Shown one piece after another: positions 22,041 to 34,007 of a stretch of DNA of 64,000 nt. The notes beneath the pieces were generated by a model that was not told where the DNA came from, ran no database searches, and saw nothing but the letters and a program-made list of their open reading frames with translations. Source of the stretch: Panaeolus papilionaceus (taxonomy: Eukaryota > Basidiomycota > Agaricomycetes > Agaricales); the NCBI GenBank assembly GCA_015501605.1, contig JADNRZ010000021.1, positions 682,001-746,000 on the forward strand, written 5' to 3'. Both the position numbers and the translations under genes were made by a program. Position 1 is the first letter of the stretch. The number at the start of each line of letters is the position of its first letter.

Positions 22041-23698
22041 ATGGCCACTATTTCGAAGAAGGAATACAAGGCGATCACAGTCACTGGGCCTGTTTCTGTT
22101 GAGCGAGTAGACAGAGTAAACAACCCACAACTCAAATACGATGTACTGTCAGTTATTTAATGTAGAAAATATTCCACTATAGCTCTAATGATGTTCTTAC
22201 CCAGAATTATGGGTCCAACGGGGGCGGGAAAAAGCTCCGTGCGTATTTACTACACAAAATCGCATGCCGAACATAATACGCAGGATGTTAACTCGCTCTA
22301 TTTTCGTTCTCCGTGTCTAGTTTATCGAGGCCCTTGGCCTCAAGGGCTCCTCGAAGATATCCAGTAACGATCTGGATGGATTCACCCAGGCCGTATCCAC
22401 CTACAAATTGAACAATGTCACTCGAGGTGGTTATCCAATTTATCTCGTGGACTCGCCTGGCTTCGCCGACACAAAAATATCGGAGATGGCAATCGTCTCC
22501 ATGTTACAGAAATGGTTGAAAGACAATGATACGTGAGTCTAGCTTCTTCTGCTTACTGTTCTGTTGGATGGGTTTCATTGATTCCGAGGCCTTTAGGCTT
22601 CGGGTTCTTTTACCCCGCGCGAGGGAGGTGTCGCCAAGACTCGACGTTGTGTGTCCCACGTGACTTCGTTTCATCTCTCACGTGCTCAGCTCAAGCTGAA
22701 TGCGCACGCCGCAGGGCCTGCCAGGCTCATCATTGTAATTTGCTGGTAATTTGCGTTTTGCCCCTGGTTTATTCTCCATCTTTGGTATTTGAATTGGGTA
22801 TTTTATTTTAATTCTGTTTCGGTTTCTTTCTTTTCTCATTTTTCGATTTATATTTTTTTGGTTTTTTATTTTTTATTTTTTCTTTTCTTTTATTATTTTG
22901 AAAGGCCTCGGAATGTGCCGCGCGCAGCGACGGTCCTGTTTGGCATGTTTCCATTTGTATTGCTAATGAGATGCTGACTTTATTAGTGTATTTTCTCACA
23001 TTTTATACTTAACACCAATTACGAGCACTTGTGTGCCTGGCAGCCAGCGGTAGGTGCTGAAGACATTCCATGCCCTCACTGGTGTTGAAACAGCAAAGAA
23101 TGTGATGATAGTAACTTCGATGTGGGACAATATTTGGGGTGAGAATGCAACAAAGCGTGCAGAAGACAATTATCAGCAGCTTCAGAAAAATATATGGAAG
23201 GTTATCACTTTCTCATTCTTTTGTTCTCAATTAGAAACTCAATCATTTATTTAGGACTTCATTGACAAAGGTGCTCAAATGATGCAATTTCACAATACAC
23301 AAGAATCTGCATTGTCAATCCTAGACACAACTTTGGCCTCAATCTCTTGGAGTTATTTCTCCATTGAAAATCATCAGTTCAGCATCAAAGGAAGTCCTTT
23401 TGAAGCCAACCTCCTCACTGATCTTCAAGGTCGAATCCAAAACCTCGAATCACATATCCCCACCCTCTGTGATGAGCTTGCTCATGCCAAAGCACAGGGT
23501 GACCAGCTACTTCTCTCAACTCTTCGCCTGAGGATTCAAGAAGCCAAAAAGGACCTTGCTCAATTCCAAAAGGAGCTCGATGATTCAGGACTCCTACCTT
23601 TGCCACTTCTACCACCTCCAGCTCCTGCACCCTCTTGTCACTCTCTTGCCCAGTGTGCACTGAAGCAGGTCTCCTGTGCTCTGGATGTGTTCAAGTGA
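22041..23698 (+). pseudogene. P-loop GTPase G2, inactivated copy
   Basis: Exons follow the family pattern: 22041-22147, 22205-22238 (P-loop GPTGAGKSS, intact here), 22321-22532 (DSPGFADTK), 22987 onward and 23255-23698. In exon 4 the codon expected to be Gln (CAG in G3 and G4) is TAG at 23051-23053, which removes the rest of the G domain and the coiled coil. The intron before it is swollen to about 450 nt by an inserted repeat. The 3' end also differs: exon 5 stops early at 23698 and the Pro/Gln tail exon is replaced by a short divergent end. Confidence 0.8.
22580..22947 (+). repeat. Dispersed repeat inserted in intron 3 of G2
   Basis: Introns of G1 and G4 run straight from GGGTTTTGTTGATT-like to ATTTATATTG-like sequence. 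Here about 365 extra bases begin CCGAGGCCTTTAGGCTTCGG and end GCCGCGCGCAGCGACGGTCC, matching both ends of the insert in M1 at 7160-7431 (reverse orientation). The interior has a long T-rich tract. Confidence 0.62.
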
Positions 23699-26341
23699 TG
23701 GGGCAATGCCTTGGTCAAGTGCATCACAGCTGTGTACCTCTGTGAGTCTGTTCACTCATTTCATTTGTGATTCTAATGGATTGAAAGATAGTGGAGAGTG
23801 TCTTGAATGGTCCTGGATCATGTTCAGATGTTGGGATATTTAACAATTTTTTCATATATTTCTTTTGTTCATCTTGTGTCTTTCTTCAATGCTCTGCATT
23901 CTCTAGTTCATCCCTTGTTGTTCTTATTCAAGTGCTATGCTTATACCTTCATTCATTCATGTTGTATTTTTCCAATTTAGTTCTGTTTTACATTCCTCTC
24001 ACATATGGATGTCTGTTTGTATTGAGGTGCTCGTTCCATAGAAGGCTTACATTGTATCGAGGTGTCGGTTCCATAGAACAGGTCAGGAGGTCATGGAAGA
24101 ATTGATTCCATTCATTAGTGTAATAGTAGTGTATTGTAAGCCATTTGGTTAATAGTAAAGGAATGGGTAGATATCATATGGTTGAGATTTAATCGTGTGA
24201 AAGATGCGGACATCTAGGATAACATTGTCAAGGTTGGTGGGAATGGGTGGGTGGTTCATCAGTGGAATGCACATTTGATCAGGAGAGGAGAGGGGGTTTT
24301 GGGTGAGGACAGAGAATGATTTGTAGAACAGAGCCGAGAATGGGGCACATAACAATGGGGCGCTGAAGAAGGAGGCATTGTCCGTCCTGAGAATGATAAT
24401 ATTACTAGGCCATGGAGGTTACTTGATGTTGGCAGAGAAAAGACAAATCAAATCAGGGTGCAGGTGGGGAGTTAAGAAATGGAACGTCCATTTGATCAGG
24501 AGGGGGGTATGTGTGATGGCGGAGAGGGATTGTATAAGATGCAGTGAACTGTAGAGGTTGATGTGGCAGAGAATAGTCAGATGCAGCCAGGGTGCCAGGC
24601 GGACAGTTGAATTGCAGATCACAGTAATCGGTTATTCAGATGTGTAACAAGTAGGTACAGACATTCGGCGGAGCCAATAGTACAAGGAACTCCACCGAGT
24701 AACGGAAAAGAGTATAATCGAGGACGGAGGTGCATTTATGACAATTGCTGTTTTGAGTTAGATATGTGCGACTAAGAACAGAGTCGTTAATTGAAGAATA
24801 AAGAATACCGAAGACACACAACAGACAGAGGTAGATGATATGACAGGCAATTAAATTTTATTACATTCAACCAATTTAAAATCCTGACTGTGAATAGAAC
24901 ACCAAACATCAACACCACTCTTGTAGTTGTTACTGCGCTCTATTCATCATCTGTATCGACCACAGCTATGTCTTCCTCTGTGATGAAGTCGATGTTGTTG
25001 TCACTGCTAGCAGACTAAATGGAGGGAAAAGTACTCTATATTGGTGGTGTACCAGAGAAGGTTACACAGAGAAGCAAGGATTGATAAATATGGTTATTGG
25101 GGATAGAAGAGTTAGGTCGATGTCGAGGTGAACGGAGTTGGTTTCATTGGGTGACATGATTATCCACAGAGGGAATTGCATGATGGGACGGAGGCAGATT
25201 ACGTGGGTGAAAGACAGTTAACAAACGGAGATGCACTCTGAGTGATACAGTGTTCAGAGGGTTGAGAGAGAGAGAGAGTGGAGGATACTTTACGGACTCG
25301 GACATGTACAGTCATGAGCTATGGTAAGATACACAGGGATGAACTGTGATCAATCAGCACACCAGAGGATGACTTACTGCTTGTTGAACAGAGTTGCACC
25401 TTCTGTGAACGGAAATGATGATCAGGATATTTGAGGGGGTTAATGTAAACGGTTATACATTTGCAGTGTAGTTGGGTATGGTGGTGGACATGGATGGGGC
25501 GTGATGGATGGTGACATGCACTCTATGTTGAGAGTGGATGTGGTACAATATAGGGGGGTAGGGGTGACCTCACAGCCTGAGTGATCATTGCAGCGCTGAG
25601 GGAGAGATAGGAAACTGCCCATGGAGGTGAGTGCTGATGAATAATATAAAGAATAACAGAGGACCAAGGGTTTGTAAATCACTGTAGATAGTAGACATCA
25701 AGTGCAATGGAATTGTTTCTAGTGCGTAGAATGATTACAAACGGAGGCATATGCTTGAATGGACAGAGGAATTTATAGCTGAGCAGGGCGGAGGTAAACT
25801 GTAAATGATAGTTATTGACAGGGATCAGTGATTCGAGGACGGAGGAGGTTAAATGAGTGACTGAAAGTTACTTCTGCTAAACGGAGACACTCTGCATACA
25901 GTCAGTGCTCAAGGTTTGAGCGACAGTGTGGGGACTACATGGAGCATGTGTTATGATAGACAAAAGCCGTGATAAGGTATATGGGTGCTGATTAAACATG
26001 CAGCCTGACGGTGACGCCCAAGGGGCGGAGATACGCTAGGTGGGTCAGAAAATGCTAATTGGGATTTGGGGCACACATGGTAGAAAAGGCACTGGAGGGT
26101 GTAAATTAGGACCGGAGGTGCTCACATTGCGGTTAATTCAGTGGATGGATGTAAAAGTATTTGTTGAAAGAGCACCTGAGCTAGGGTGTTCGAGAGGGAT
26201 ATGGATCATTTTGACATTTTGAAGTGATGCAAAGTGGGAGTTGATTTGTCATCACCCCCTGACCATGATGTTCATGTTGCAGAGGCATCGAAACGAAGCT
26301 CCATTTCTGTGGGGCTGCATTTCACGTACAAAATACAAATT
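23699..26341. other. Non-coding stretch with weak internal repetition
   Basis: No frame longer than about 104 codons and no recognisable motif. On the plus strand it is purine-rich from about 24130. Two segments near 24240 and 24480 share a TTTGATCAGGAG core with similar surroundings, and the word ACGGAGGTGCA or close variants recurs (about 24725, 25218, 25743, 26112). It may be an old, decayed element or a non-coding transcript; nothing decides between them. Confidence 0.35.
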
Positions 26342-26343
26342 TA

Positions 26344-26855
26344 CAGCTATCTCAGAAACGATAGACCGCTTTTCACAATGCTCCGCTTATTGATTTTATT
26401 TACATTTGGAGCGATACAAACAAAACACTATGCCCTAGCAGTATCAGACAAGCTCAATCTTCTTGGTCTACCTGGTGCTAAGGCTGGTGCAGTCACTTGT
26501 ACACTCCTTTGCGCAATTGCAAGTGCATTGACCTGTTGTCTTATTCAAGCACTGACATGAACATTTCGGCAATCTGCTTTGGTTTTCTGTATGCTGATAA
26601 AAGAATGATATTTTCCTTTGTTTTATACAAGATATGAGAGTGTTTCCCCATGATGATTTGCATCAGGCAGGGGTAAACAAGCAGGTACAATGGCAAGAAA
26701 TAATATTTGAATAACTATTTCTCTACAACTACGTAGGAATACAATAAGTCACAACACCGCGACTGGTGGGTTGTTTTGTTTGTACTGCTCCAAATGTAAA
26801 TAAAATCAATAAGCAGAGCGTTGTGAAAAGCAGTCTATCGTTTCTGAGATAGCTG
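26344..26855. mobile_element. Tc1/mariner-like non-autonomous TIR element, 512 bp
   Basis: The ends are inverted repeats of about 80 bp starting CAGCTATCTCAGAAACG, matching with only a handful of differences (for example GACCGC against GACTGC). TA dinucleotides flank both ends (26342-26343 and 26856-26857). A TA target and CAG terminal bases are typical of Tc1/mariner MITEs. The interior has no transposase; an open frame that enters from the left (26234-26560) crosses the terminus. Confidence 0.8.
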
Positions 26856-26857
26856 TA

Positions 26858-27348
26858 ATATACTTAAATTAATATCATTTACACACAAAATTGTTTACAA
26901 TGACCGGTTCAATAACAAAGGAGGGCGTGGGAACATGTACCAGAACGCGCTATGATGTTTGTCATTTCACTCACCATCTCAATATTATAAGGTTAGCACA
27001 AATACTTATATATTGTCTAAAGGGTGTATATAATGCGATAGATTATTTGGTCTGCCTTACCCATAGGTCCAAAGACCTATAGAGCATCATTGAGCACCTT
27101 TGGAACAGTAATTAATTGGTAAGGACTTGTCAAACAAACAACAGCATACATGCTGAGACGTTCAACCAATTTCAAATTTCATCCATATCCATCTCGAACA
27201 CGCTACTGGGCGGAAAAGTCCTCTATTTGAACGAAGATGCACTCAAAGCACAGGTGATCATTTCAGGGGTTAGGACACAACAAGGAATGAAGGTAGGTGG
27301 TCGTAAACAATATGCAGAACCACAAAGCGCCGAGAGTTAATAGACAGA
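26858..27348. other. No gene seen
   Basis: AT-rich DNA between the TIR element and Copia-1, with short frames only. It contains the small inverted repeat ATAGGTCCAAAGACCTAT at about 27063. Confidence 0.4.
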
Positions 27349-27353
27349 GGATG

Positions 27354-27743
27354 TGTTGAGATTTAGATCTCATCTTGGATATCTCATCTTAGATAGATCT
27401 ACAATCTTCATCTACAATCTTAAATACATCTTAGATACATTCCTAGATTCATACTGCATGTACTGCATACTACATGTACTGCATACTGCATGTACTCTGG
27501 AACTCTCAGTCAACATGAGTCATTGAATGACTCACTTTCCTTCATTACTCCAGATACCCCAATAGGCGCTTACATAGACTACCATATTTAGCTACCATTT
27601 CATGTATATAAGCACCTTACTTTCTCTCTATCTCAATAACAGCTTTACCAGCTAATCTATCGCTCTCCTAGCCTCTTTACAATCTTCCTAACCAGGTGAG
27701 GCAGTTAGTTAGGGCACTCTGTGCATGCTATGCTGTTTCTACA
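27354..27743 (+). repeat. Copia-1 5' LTR (390 bp)
   Basis: It begins TGTTGAGATTTAGATC and ends TTTCTACA. It holds a TATATAAG box at about 27606, a likely promoter element for the retrotransposon. The right LTR differs at about 27656 (A/T) and 27725 (T/C). Confidence 0.93.
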
Positions 27744-27755
27744 GGTTATGGGCCC
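27744..27755 (+). other. Copia-1 primer site for a cleaved initiator tRNA-Met
   Basis: GGTTATGGGCCC follows the LTR directly. Its complement GGGCCCATAACC contains the CAT anticodon and loop of initiator tRNA-Met, the internal primer used by Drosophila copia. The same 12 bases occur in Copia-2 at 53618-53629. Confidence 0.85.
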
Positions 27756-30700
27756 TGATGGCCTGCTCTATGCATGGCTGTCGACCTAGGATACTCATTG
27801 CCTGCTGAGCTTGCTCGCTGCATGAGAATGTCTTGCCACTATGGCAGACATTGTACTCAGGGATGCTGCATTTTTGCGCACCCAGGTTGCTGCTTTAAGC
27901 GCACCTATGTTGCTGCAATTTTTGCACAACAAGGAGGACATCCTTCTGGCCTAAGCCTGAGAAATAATAGCACTGTTCATTGTTGCTTTTCTCTCATCAT
28001 TATTGTTCATTTTACTGATGATTTTGCCTAACCAGAATTATGTCTTCCCAAATCACTCAACTTGTTCCCAAACTTGACAGTGCCAACTGGCTTGAATGGA
28101 GCCTTTCTATGAAGAACTGGCTCAGGTCGCAGGCACTGTGGCAAGTCGTCAATGGCAACCTCAAGAAGCCTGCTGATGACAAGCCCACTGAGCTTGCTGA
28201 CTGGTTGGAAAAGGACAATAAGGCACTTGGTTCCATTGCCCTTCGTCTTACTCCTGCCTTGCTCCACCTCATCAAGGAGCCTGTCAAGGACTCCACTGGC
28301 AAGGTCACCACTCCTGGTACCACTGCTGCCAGTCTCTGGACCGATCTTGAAGCTGCTTGCGGCAAGATTGGTGCTTCCACTATGTTCGCCGATGTCCGTC
28401 GCGTTTTTAGTTTCCGTCTTTCTGGACTCAGTAATCCTGCCCCCCAACTCCACGAACTTGGACAGCTTTTCGACAAACTGTCCACCAACGGTCATCCTCT
28501 TGATGACTTTTACAAGGCCATGATTGTCCTTGGTTCCATTCCCAACCGCTGGGAGCATATTGCTGCCACTGAACTCACTGTCACCAAAGCTGAAGACTTG
28601 GATTAGAAAGAAATCCGAGACAAGATCATTGCTGAGTTTGAGCACAAGCAGCTCTCTACTCCTGGAATGGCCAACAAGATCTCTGCTGTTCGTCGCAAGA
28701 AGCAGGACCCCCCCTTCAAGGGTAAAGGCCCTGCCCAGGACCCTTCCAAGTTCTCTGGAAACCGTGGTCGTGGAGGTCGTGGAGGTCGAGGAGGTCGCAA
28801 GTTCAATCGCGGTGGAGGTCGTGGTGGTCACTCTGGCCACAACCACTCCCATTTTGTTCTCTCTGCTGCTTATGAGCCTGCTCAACACACCACTTCAACT
28901 TCACAACCCTCTCTTACGCTCCTTGAGCGTCTTGCTGATCCTTCCTCTGCGGTTTTCAACCACGTCCATGGCTCTGCGCCTATGCGCATGGAAGCTGGCC
29001 CTTCCGTTTACACTGAGGTCAACAATGCCAGGTCTCTTGCTGACTGTCTTGAAGTCACTAAGACAGTCCAGACCCTCAAGAACCTCGACCTCGTTGCCAA
29101 TCGCAAGGAGCCTAAGCTCTCCATCAACATGGAGACTGAGGACTACTTCCCTCAGCCCCCCTCTGATGATGAGGACGACACCTCGTCTATGCCAGGTCTC
29201 ATCAATGTCTCATCTGATGGGGAGGAGTATGTTGACAATGGCTTCTCCTCTGATGAGGAATACTATGTTGACAATGGCAAGAGGGCTCGATATGAAAGGC
29301 AAGCCTTTTCATCTATGCACCCTAACGAAGCTAACTATTGTTCGCAGCACTTTTTAGATGTGCGGGGTAGTAGCACAAGCAATAGTATTAGTCATTTTGC
29401 TTGCATTTCGTTAGGTTCTGTGGCACGGTCCCAGAAATATATTGATGAACATTGTGTCAATTGTGCAAGATGTAAGGGTAAACAAAGAGACAACGGAACT
29501 GTTGACTGGATCATGGATTCAGGTGCTTCACAGCACTTCACTGGTGATCTAGGGGACTTTTCTGAGTATGAAACTGGCAACTTTGGTACAGTTTCAACTG
29601 CCAGTGGAGTTGAGATGGTCACTGCGCGAGGAACAGTTAATCTCATTGTTAATGTCAAGTCAGAGGATGGAACTGATGCTGAAAAGCATATTTCCCTCTC
29701 TCCGGTCTTGTACTTTAAGTCCCTTAATCAGCGCTTGCTGTCAATGGGCCAATTCTTTTCAAAAGGATTGACTTTAGATGGACGTTATGGCAATATGTCC
29801 TTCTATAAAGGCAAGCAACTGGCTTTCCAATGCCGACCGCATGTCTTAGGTGAAACTGTTTATTGGTTAACCTCAACAATTGTCAAAAACACTGCCAACT
29901 CTATTACAAAGTATGATCTTTGGCATAAGCGTTTTGGACATCTGTCTAAAGAAGCTTTACGACACATGGGAGATTCAACTGCCAAGTTCCCTCCCAAAAT
30001 CGCTATTCCAAAAGAGAACCCTATATGCAGGGGATGCGCTGAAGGCAAAATGCCATCACGATCTTTTCCCCCATCCTTGACTCATGCCTCTGCACCCTTT
30101 GAAAGGATACACTCGGATGTGAAATCTTATCCAGTGAATTCCTACCATGGGTACAAGTACTATGTCAGTTTCTTTGATGACTTCTCCTCATATGCTTGGA
30201 TTTCTCTGCTCAAAGAGAAGTCTGATGTTTATGATGCCTTTGGTGATTTCCAGGCGATGCTGAAGACTCAATTCGGTGTCACCAACATCAAAGAATGGCA
30301 TTCAGATGGAGGGGGAGAGTTTAAATCGAAGGAATTCTTTAAGGATCTTCGTTCAAAAGGCATAAAGGTTACTCAAAGCGCCCCTCATACTCCTCAGCAG
30401 AATGGGCGTGCTGAGCGATTTAACAGGACTTTGATGGATAAAGCCCAGGCTATGCGTCTTGACGCTTGTCTTCCTCAGTCCTGGTGGGAATTTGCAGTCG
30501 AACATGCACTTTATGTGTATAATCGTACCCCCATTGCTCGTCTCAAATGGAAGACTCCATATGAGCTTATTCACAAACAGAAACCTGTGGTTTCCAATCT
30601 TCAAGTATTTGGTTGTGGCGCCTATGTCTATTTACCTGAAGCGAAGCGTGTCAACTCTCTGTCCCCAAAATCAGAGATGATGGTACATCTTGGCTTTGCT

Positions 30701-32818
30701 GAAGGGTTTAAAGGCTGGCGCTTCATGCGTCTACACAACAATACACTTTTCATTGGAACTACTGCTCAGTTTGATGAAGGGTATTTTCCCAAGTGTCCAG
30801 ATGTCAATCATCGTGGCACTCCGCGACCTCCTCCTAGTGAGGATCCATCGGATGATACTCATCCATCTACTCCATCGGAAGAAGGTGATGATGGCTGGAA
30901 CGATTTTGTGGTTCCACCACATACGAAACCCAGAAACGCTCCTAAGCCTCCACCTACTCCTCCTGCCCCTAAAGAACCTAAAGGCTTGAAGCCCAAAGGT
31001 CCAAGCGGACCAGCACCTGCAGCTCCAACAGCTCCGGCGCCTAATGTACCACGGCCAGGTGCATCAGGCTACAAACCGGGCCTTGGATCAAAGCGTGGTG
31101 GATCTGGTCCCACTTCTCCTGCACGGGATACTACTGCTCCTACATCTCCACGTTCTGATCCTCCACCTCCAAACTCACCCCCTTCACTGCCAAAACCACC
31201 TACACCTGATTTCTTTCCTGCCTCTAAAGAAAGAGAGAGTCAGGAAATATCGCAACGACAATCAGATGCGATCAAAGAAATCAAGGCGTCTTTTGACAAG
31301 GGTGAACCTGTTCCCCAGAAGTACTTTACCAATGGGGAGACTTGGGAACAAGTTTGGGTCAAGGTTGATCAACTCCTTGACATAATCGATAAAAGGAACA
31401 AGAACATAGCAATAAATATGGAGAAAAGGCTGAAGTGGGAAGCAGAACATGGGCCAGCCCCTGTTCCTGCTCCCACACCACCAAGGACTGCACCACCAAC
31501 TCCAGTTGCTGCAGATCCTATGCCTATTCCTCAGGAAGCAGATAGTAATGCTGGCGCCTCGTCGCGCCCCTGCAGAGAAGTTAAGGTTCCTAGACGCGAA
31601 GGGAATGTGTATGGCGAAAGCCGACACCCCACGGACATAGAAAAAGGTATTAGCAGTATGCGTGAGTGGGAGAAGCAAGTGGGTTTGTCAACGGGTAGCT
31701 CCCAGAGACCAACTGCACCAGCTATGTCAGATCTGGTTTCCCAACCGAGTCCTGCCACTCCTGTTACTCCAAGCGAAACGCAGACCCTGCTGCCTGCCCC
31801 TGTCGTCCAACAGAAGGAACAAGCATCCGAGCCATCCCCTGAAAGTTCAGAGGATGAAGATGAAGTTGAAGCTGAATTGAAAGCGAAATCTGATTCAGAT
31901 GACGCTGAAGTTGCTAAACTCACTCCGATGGTGGCAAAACTAGCCCGGGAAGGGGGAGTTAAACTCATTCAATATCTGCTGCATCAAGCGATACCTTTGA
32001 ATGAGGATCTTCCTATGCATTTCCGTGACATCTTCAGGATGAAACCAGACCTGAGGAAAGAATGGATGGATGCATGTCGTGAAGAACTAGAGGCTCTTCG
32101 TCGACGCAGAGTTCTTGAGCTCTCCAATTTGCCTCGCAATCGCAGGGCAATCAAAAACCGTTGGGTCTTTGCTATAAAGTCTGATGGTCGCAAGAAGGCT
32201 CGCCTTGTTGCTAAAGGCTTCTCTCAGCTTGAAGGGATTGACTATGATGAGATCTTCTCACCTGTGGTTCGTTATGAAACACTAAGACTCGTCATGGCTC
32301 TCACAGCTTTGGAGAAATGGCATATCCAAGGTCTTGACGTTAAGAATGCCTTCCTATATGGCGAACTTGATGAAGAGATTTATATGGAACAGCCAGAGGG
32401 ATTTAAACTCCCTGGCCAAGAGAACATGGTTTATCGTCTTCGACGAGCCTTATACGGATTGAAGCAAGCTTCACACTCGTGGTGGAAAAAGCTCAACAAG
32501 TCTATGACTGGGCTGGGTTTCAAGCGAGCTCTTTCCGATGCTGGTGTCTTTGTACACAAAGCAGCAAACGGTGACATTGTCATCGCCATTATCTATGTTG
32601 ATGATGGTCTCTTCATTGGTCCTAATTTGGCACTTGTGCTAAAGAAAAAGACTGAATTCATGAAGATCTGGGAGTGTCGAGACCTTGGTGAAGCTAAAGA
32701 GTTCTTGGGAATGCGAATCAGGTGTATGCATGGCAACATCATGCTAGACCAAACAATGTACCTTGAAAAAGTGTTACAGCGTTTTGGCATGCTTAACGCC
32801 AATCCTACCAAGACTCCT

Positions 32819-33393
32819 TGATGTGCGCGTTACGGTAAGTCTAGATATGAAATGATATGAAATATAATATAATGTGGGATGATGAGGAGGGTTGTGTGAC
32901 GATGGGTGTGTAAATGCGACGTTGCAAGATCGTGGGGTCTGCGAGTGCTAAGGGAAAATGTGGGAAACAAGAGGAAGGGTGGTGCCGAATGCACGCAGAA
33001 CGACGAAATACGAACAAAAACAAGACGAAATACGAAATACGAAATACGAAATACGAAGACGACGAGGGACGAAGACGACGAACTGGGGCGAAACCGAGGC
33101 GAAAACTTGTCTATTCTGGTGGTGGAAATGGTACAGTAGATAAAATACATGAGCTGTGGTGGTCCTACTACGAAGGTAAACTAAATAGGCAATACGAATG
33201 AAAACAATAAGAAATTGAAAGGATTTAAGCAAATTAGCGCCGAAGCGTTTCAAGGAAGCGAAAATAGAATGAAAAATGAATGAAATAAACCGAAAGAAGG
33301 AGGTACCATGCAGTCGGGGAATGGAGGAGGAACGATAATTGTAAAAATACCGAAAATGCGGAATTGGGAGGGATGCGGCTTCGGAGCTCATCA
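32819..33393 (-). repeat. Nested Gypsy 3' LTR (575 bp)
   Basis: In plus reading it begins TGATGTGCGCG and ends GAGCTCATCA. It contains a short tandem array of the 7-mer TACGAAA (about 33027-33057), one unit longer than in the other LTR, which explains the 575/568 length difference. Confidence 0.92.
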
Positions 33394-34007
33394 TATTCCC
33401 CTCTTGCTGAGAATGTGACTGTCCCCAGTCACCTGAGGACGTCGAATCTTCCTAAAACGCGAAACGGAAGCGGAACGGGGATGAAAGTGAACGAAGACGA
33501 CGAGAACGGGTGAAGAGAATATACTACAAACTGAATAAAATGATGAAGTGATGAAATGGAGCGCCAACGGGTAACGAAAACGAAGTAATGGATGAAGATC
33601 AGATGAAACTGCGGCAAATATGTGATAAACCTGGTAAATACGGAGGCAAACGGATGAAGACACAAGAAAATGGATGAAATACGGATACTACATGAGCGAA
33701 ATGCGCCTCGAATCCGCTTAATAAAGTGAAGAAAGCAGAGAGCCCTCAGTAAATCATCACTGGGCTAAGGATGCGCTGAAACGAATCGCAATAAAACGGG
33801 AAACGAATGACGAGAGTGAAGGGTGAATGATAACGACGAACGGGTGTCGGAAACACGACGAAGGTAAAATGAACGAGAAAATAGGCAAAAATAACGAAAT
33901 AAAATCGAAAAATAGGGGACTCAACCATGTATTCCCCTCTTGCTGAAATTCTGACCGTCCTCGGTCACTCCTACTCGAATGCCTCTTGAACCGATGCTCC
34001 TAACGCT

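Noticed and set aside
26234..26560. 108-codon plus-strand open frame with a hydrophobic segment
   Set aside because: It starts outside and runs into the TIR element; about half of it is inverted-repeat sequence, so it is not a gene.
27774..28031. Cys/His-rich 85-codon frame in the leader of Copia-1
   Set aside because: It lies between the primer site and the gag start, has no Kozak-like support and no regular Cys spacing; treated as untranslated leader.
28028..28888. 286-codon minus-strand frame opposite Copia-1 gag
   Set aside because: The sense strand has the Gag sequence and primer/LTR context; the antisense frame is a composition effect.
32906..33394. Overlapping frames up to 192 codons in both strands of the nested Gypsy LTRs
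   Set aside because: They are created by the CGAAATA-type repeats of the LTR and are repeated at 36466-36968; LTR sequence, not genes.
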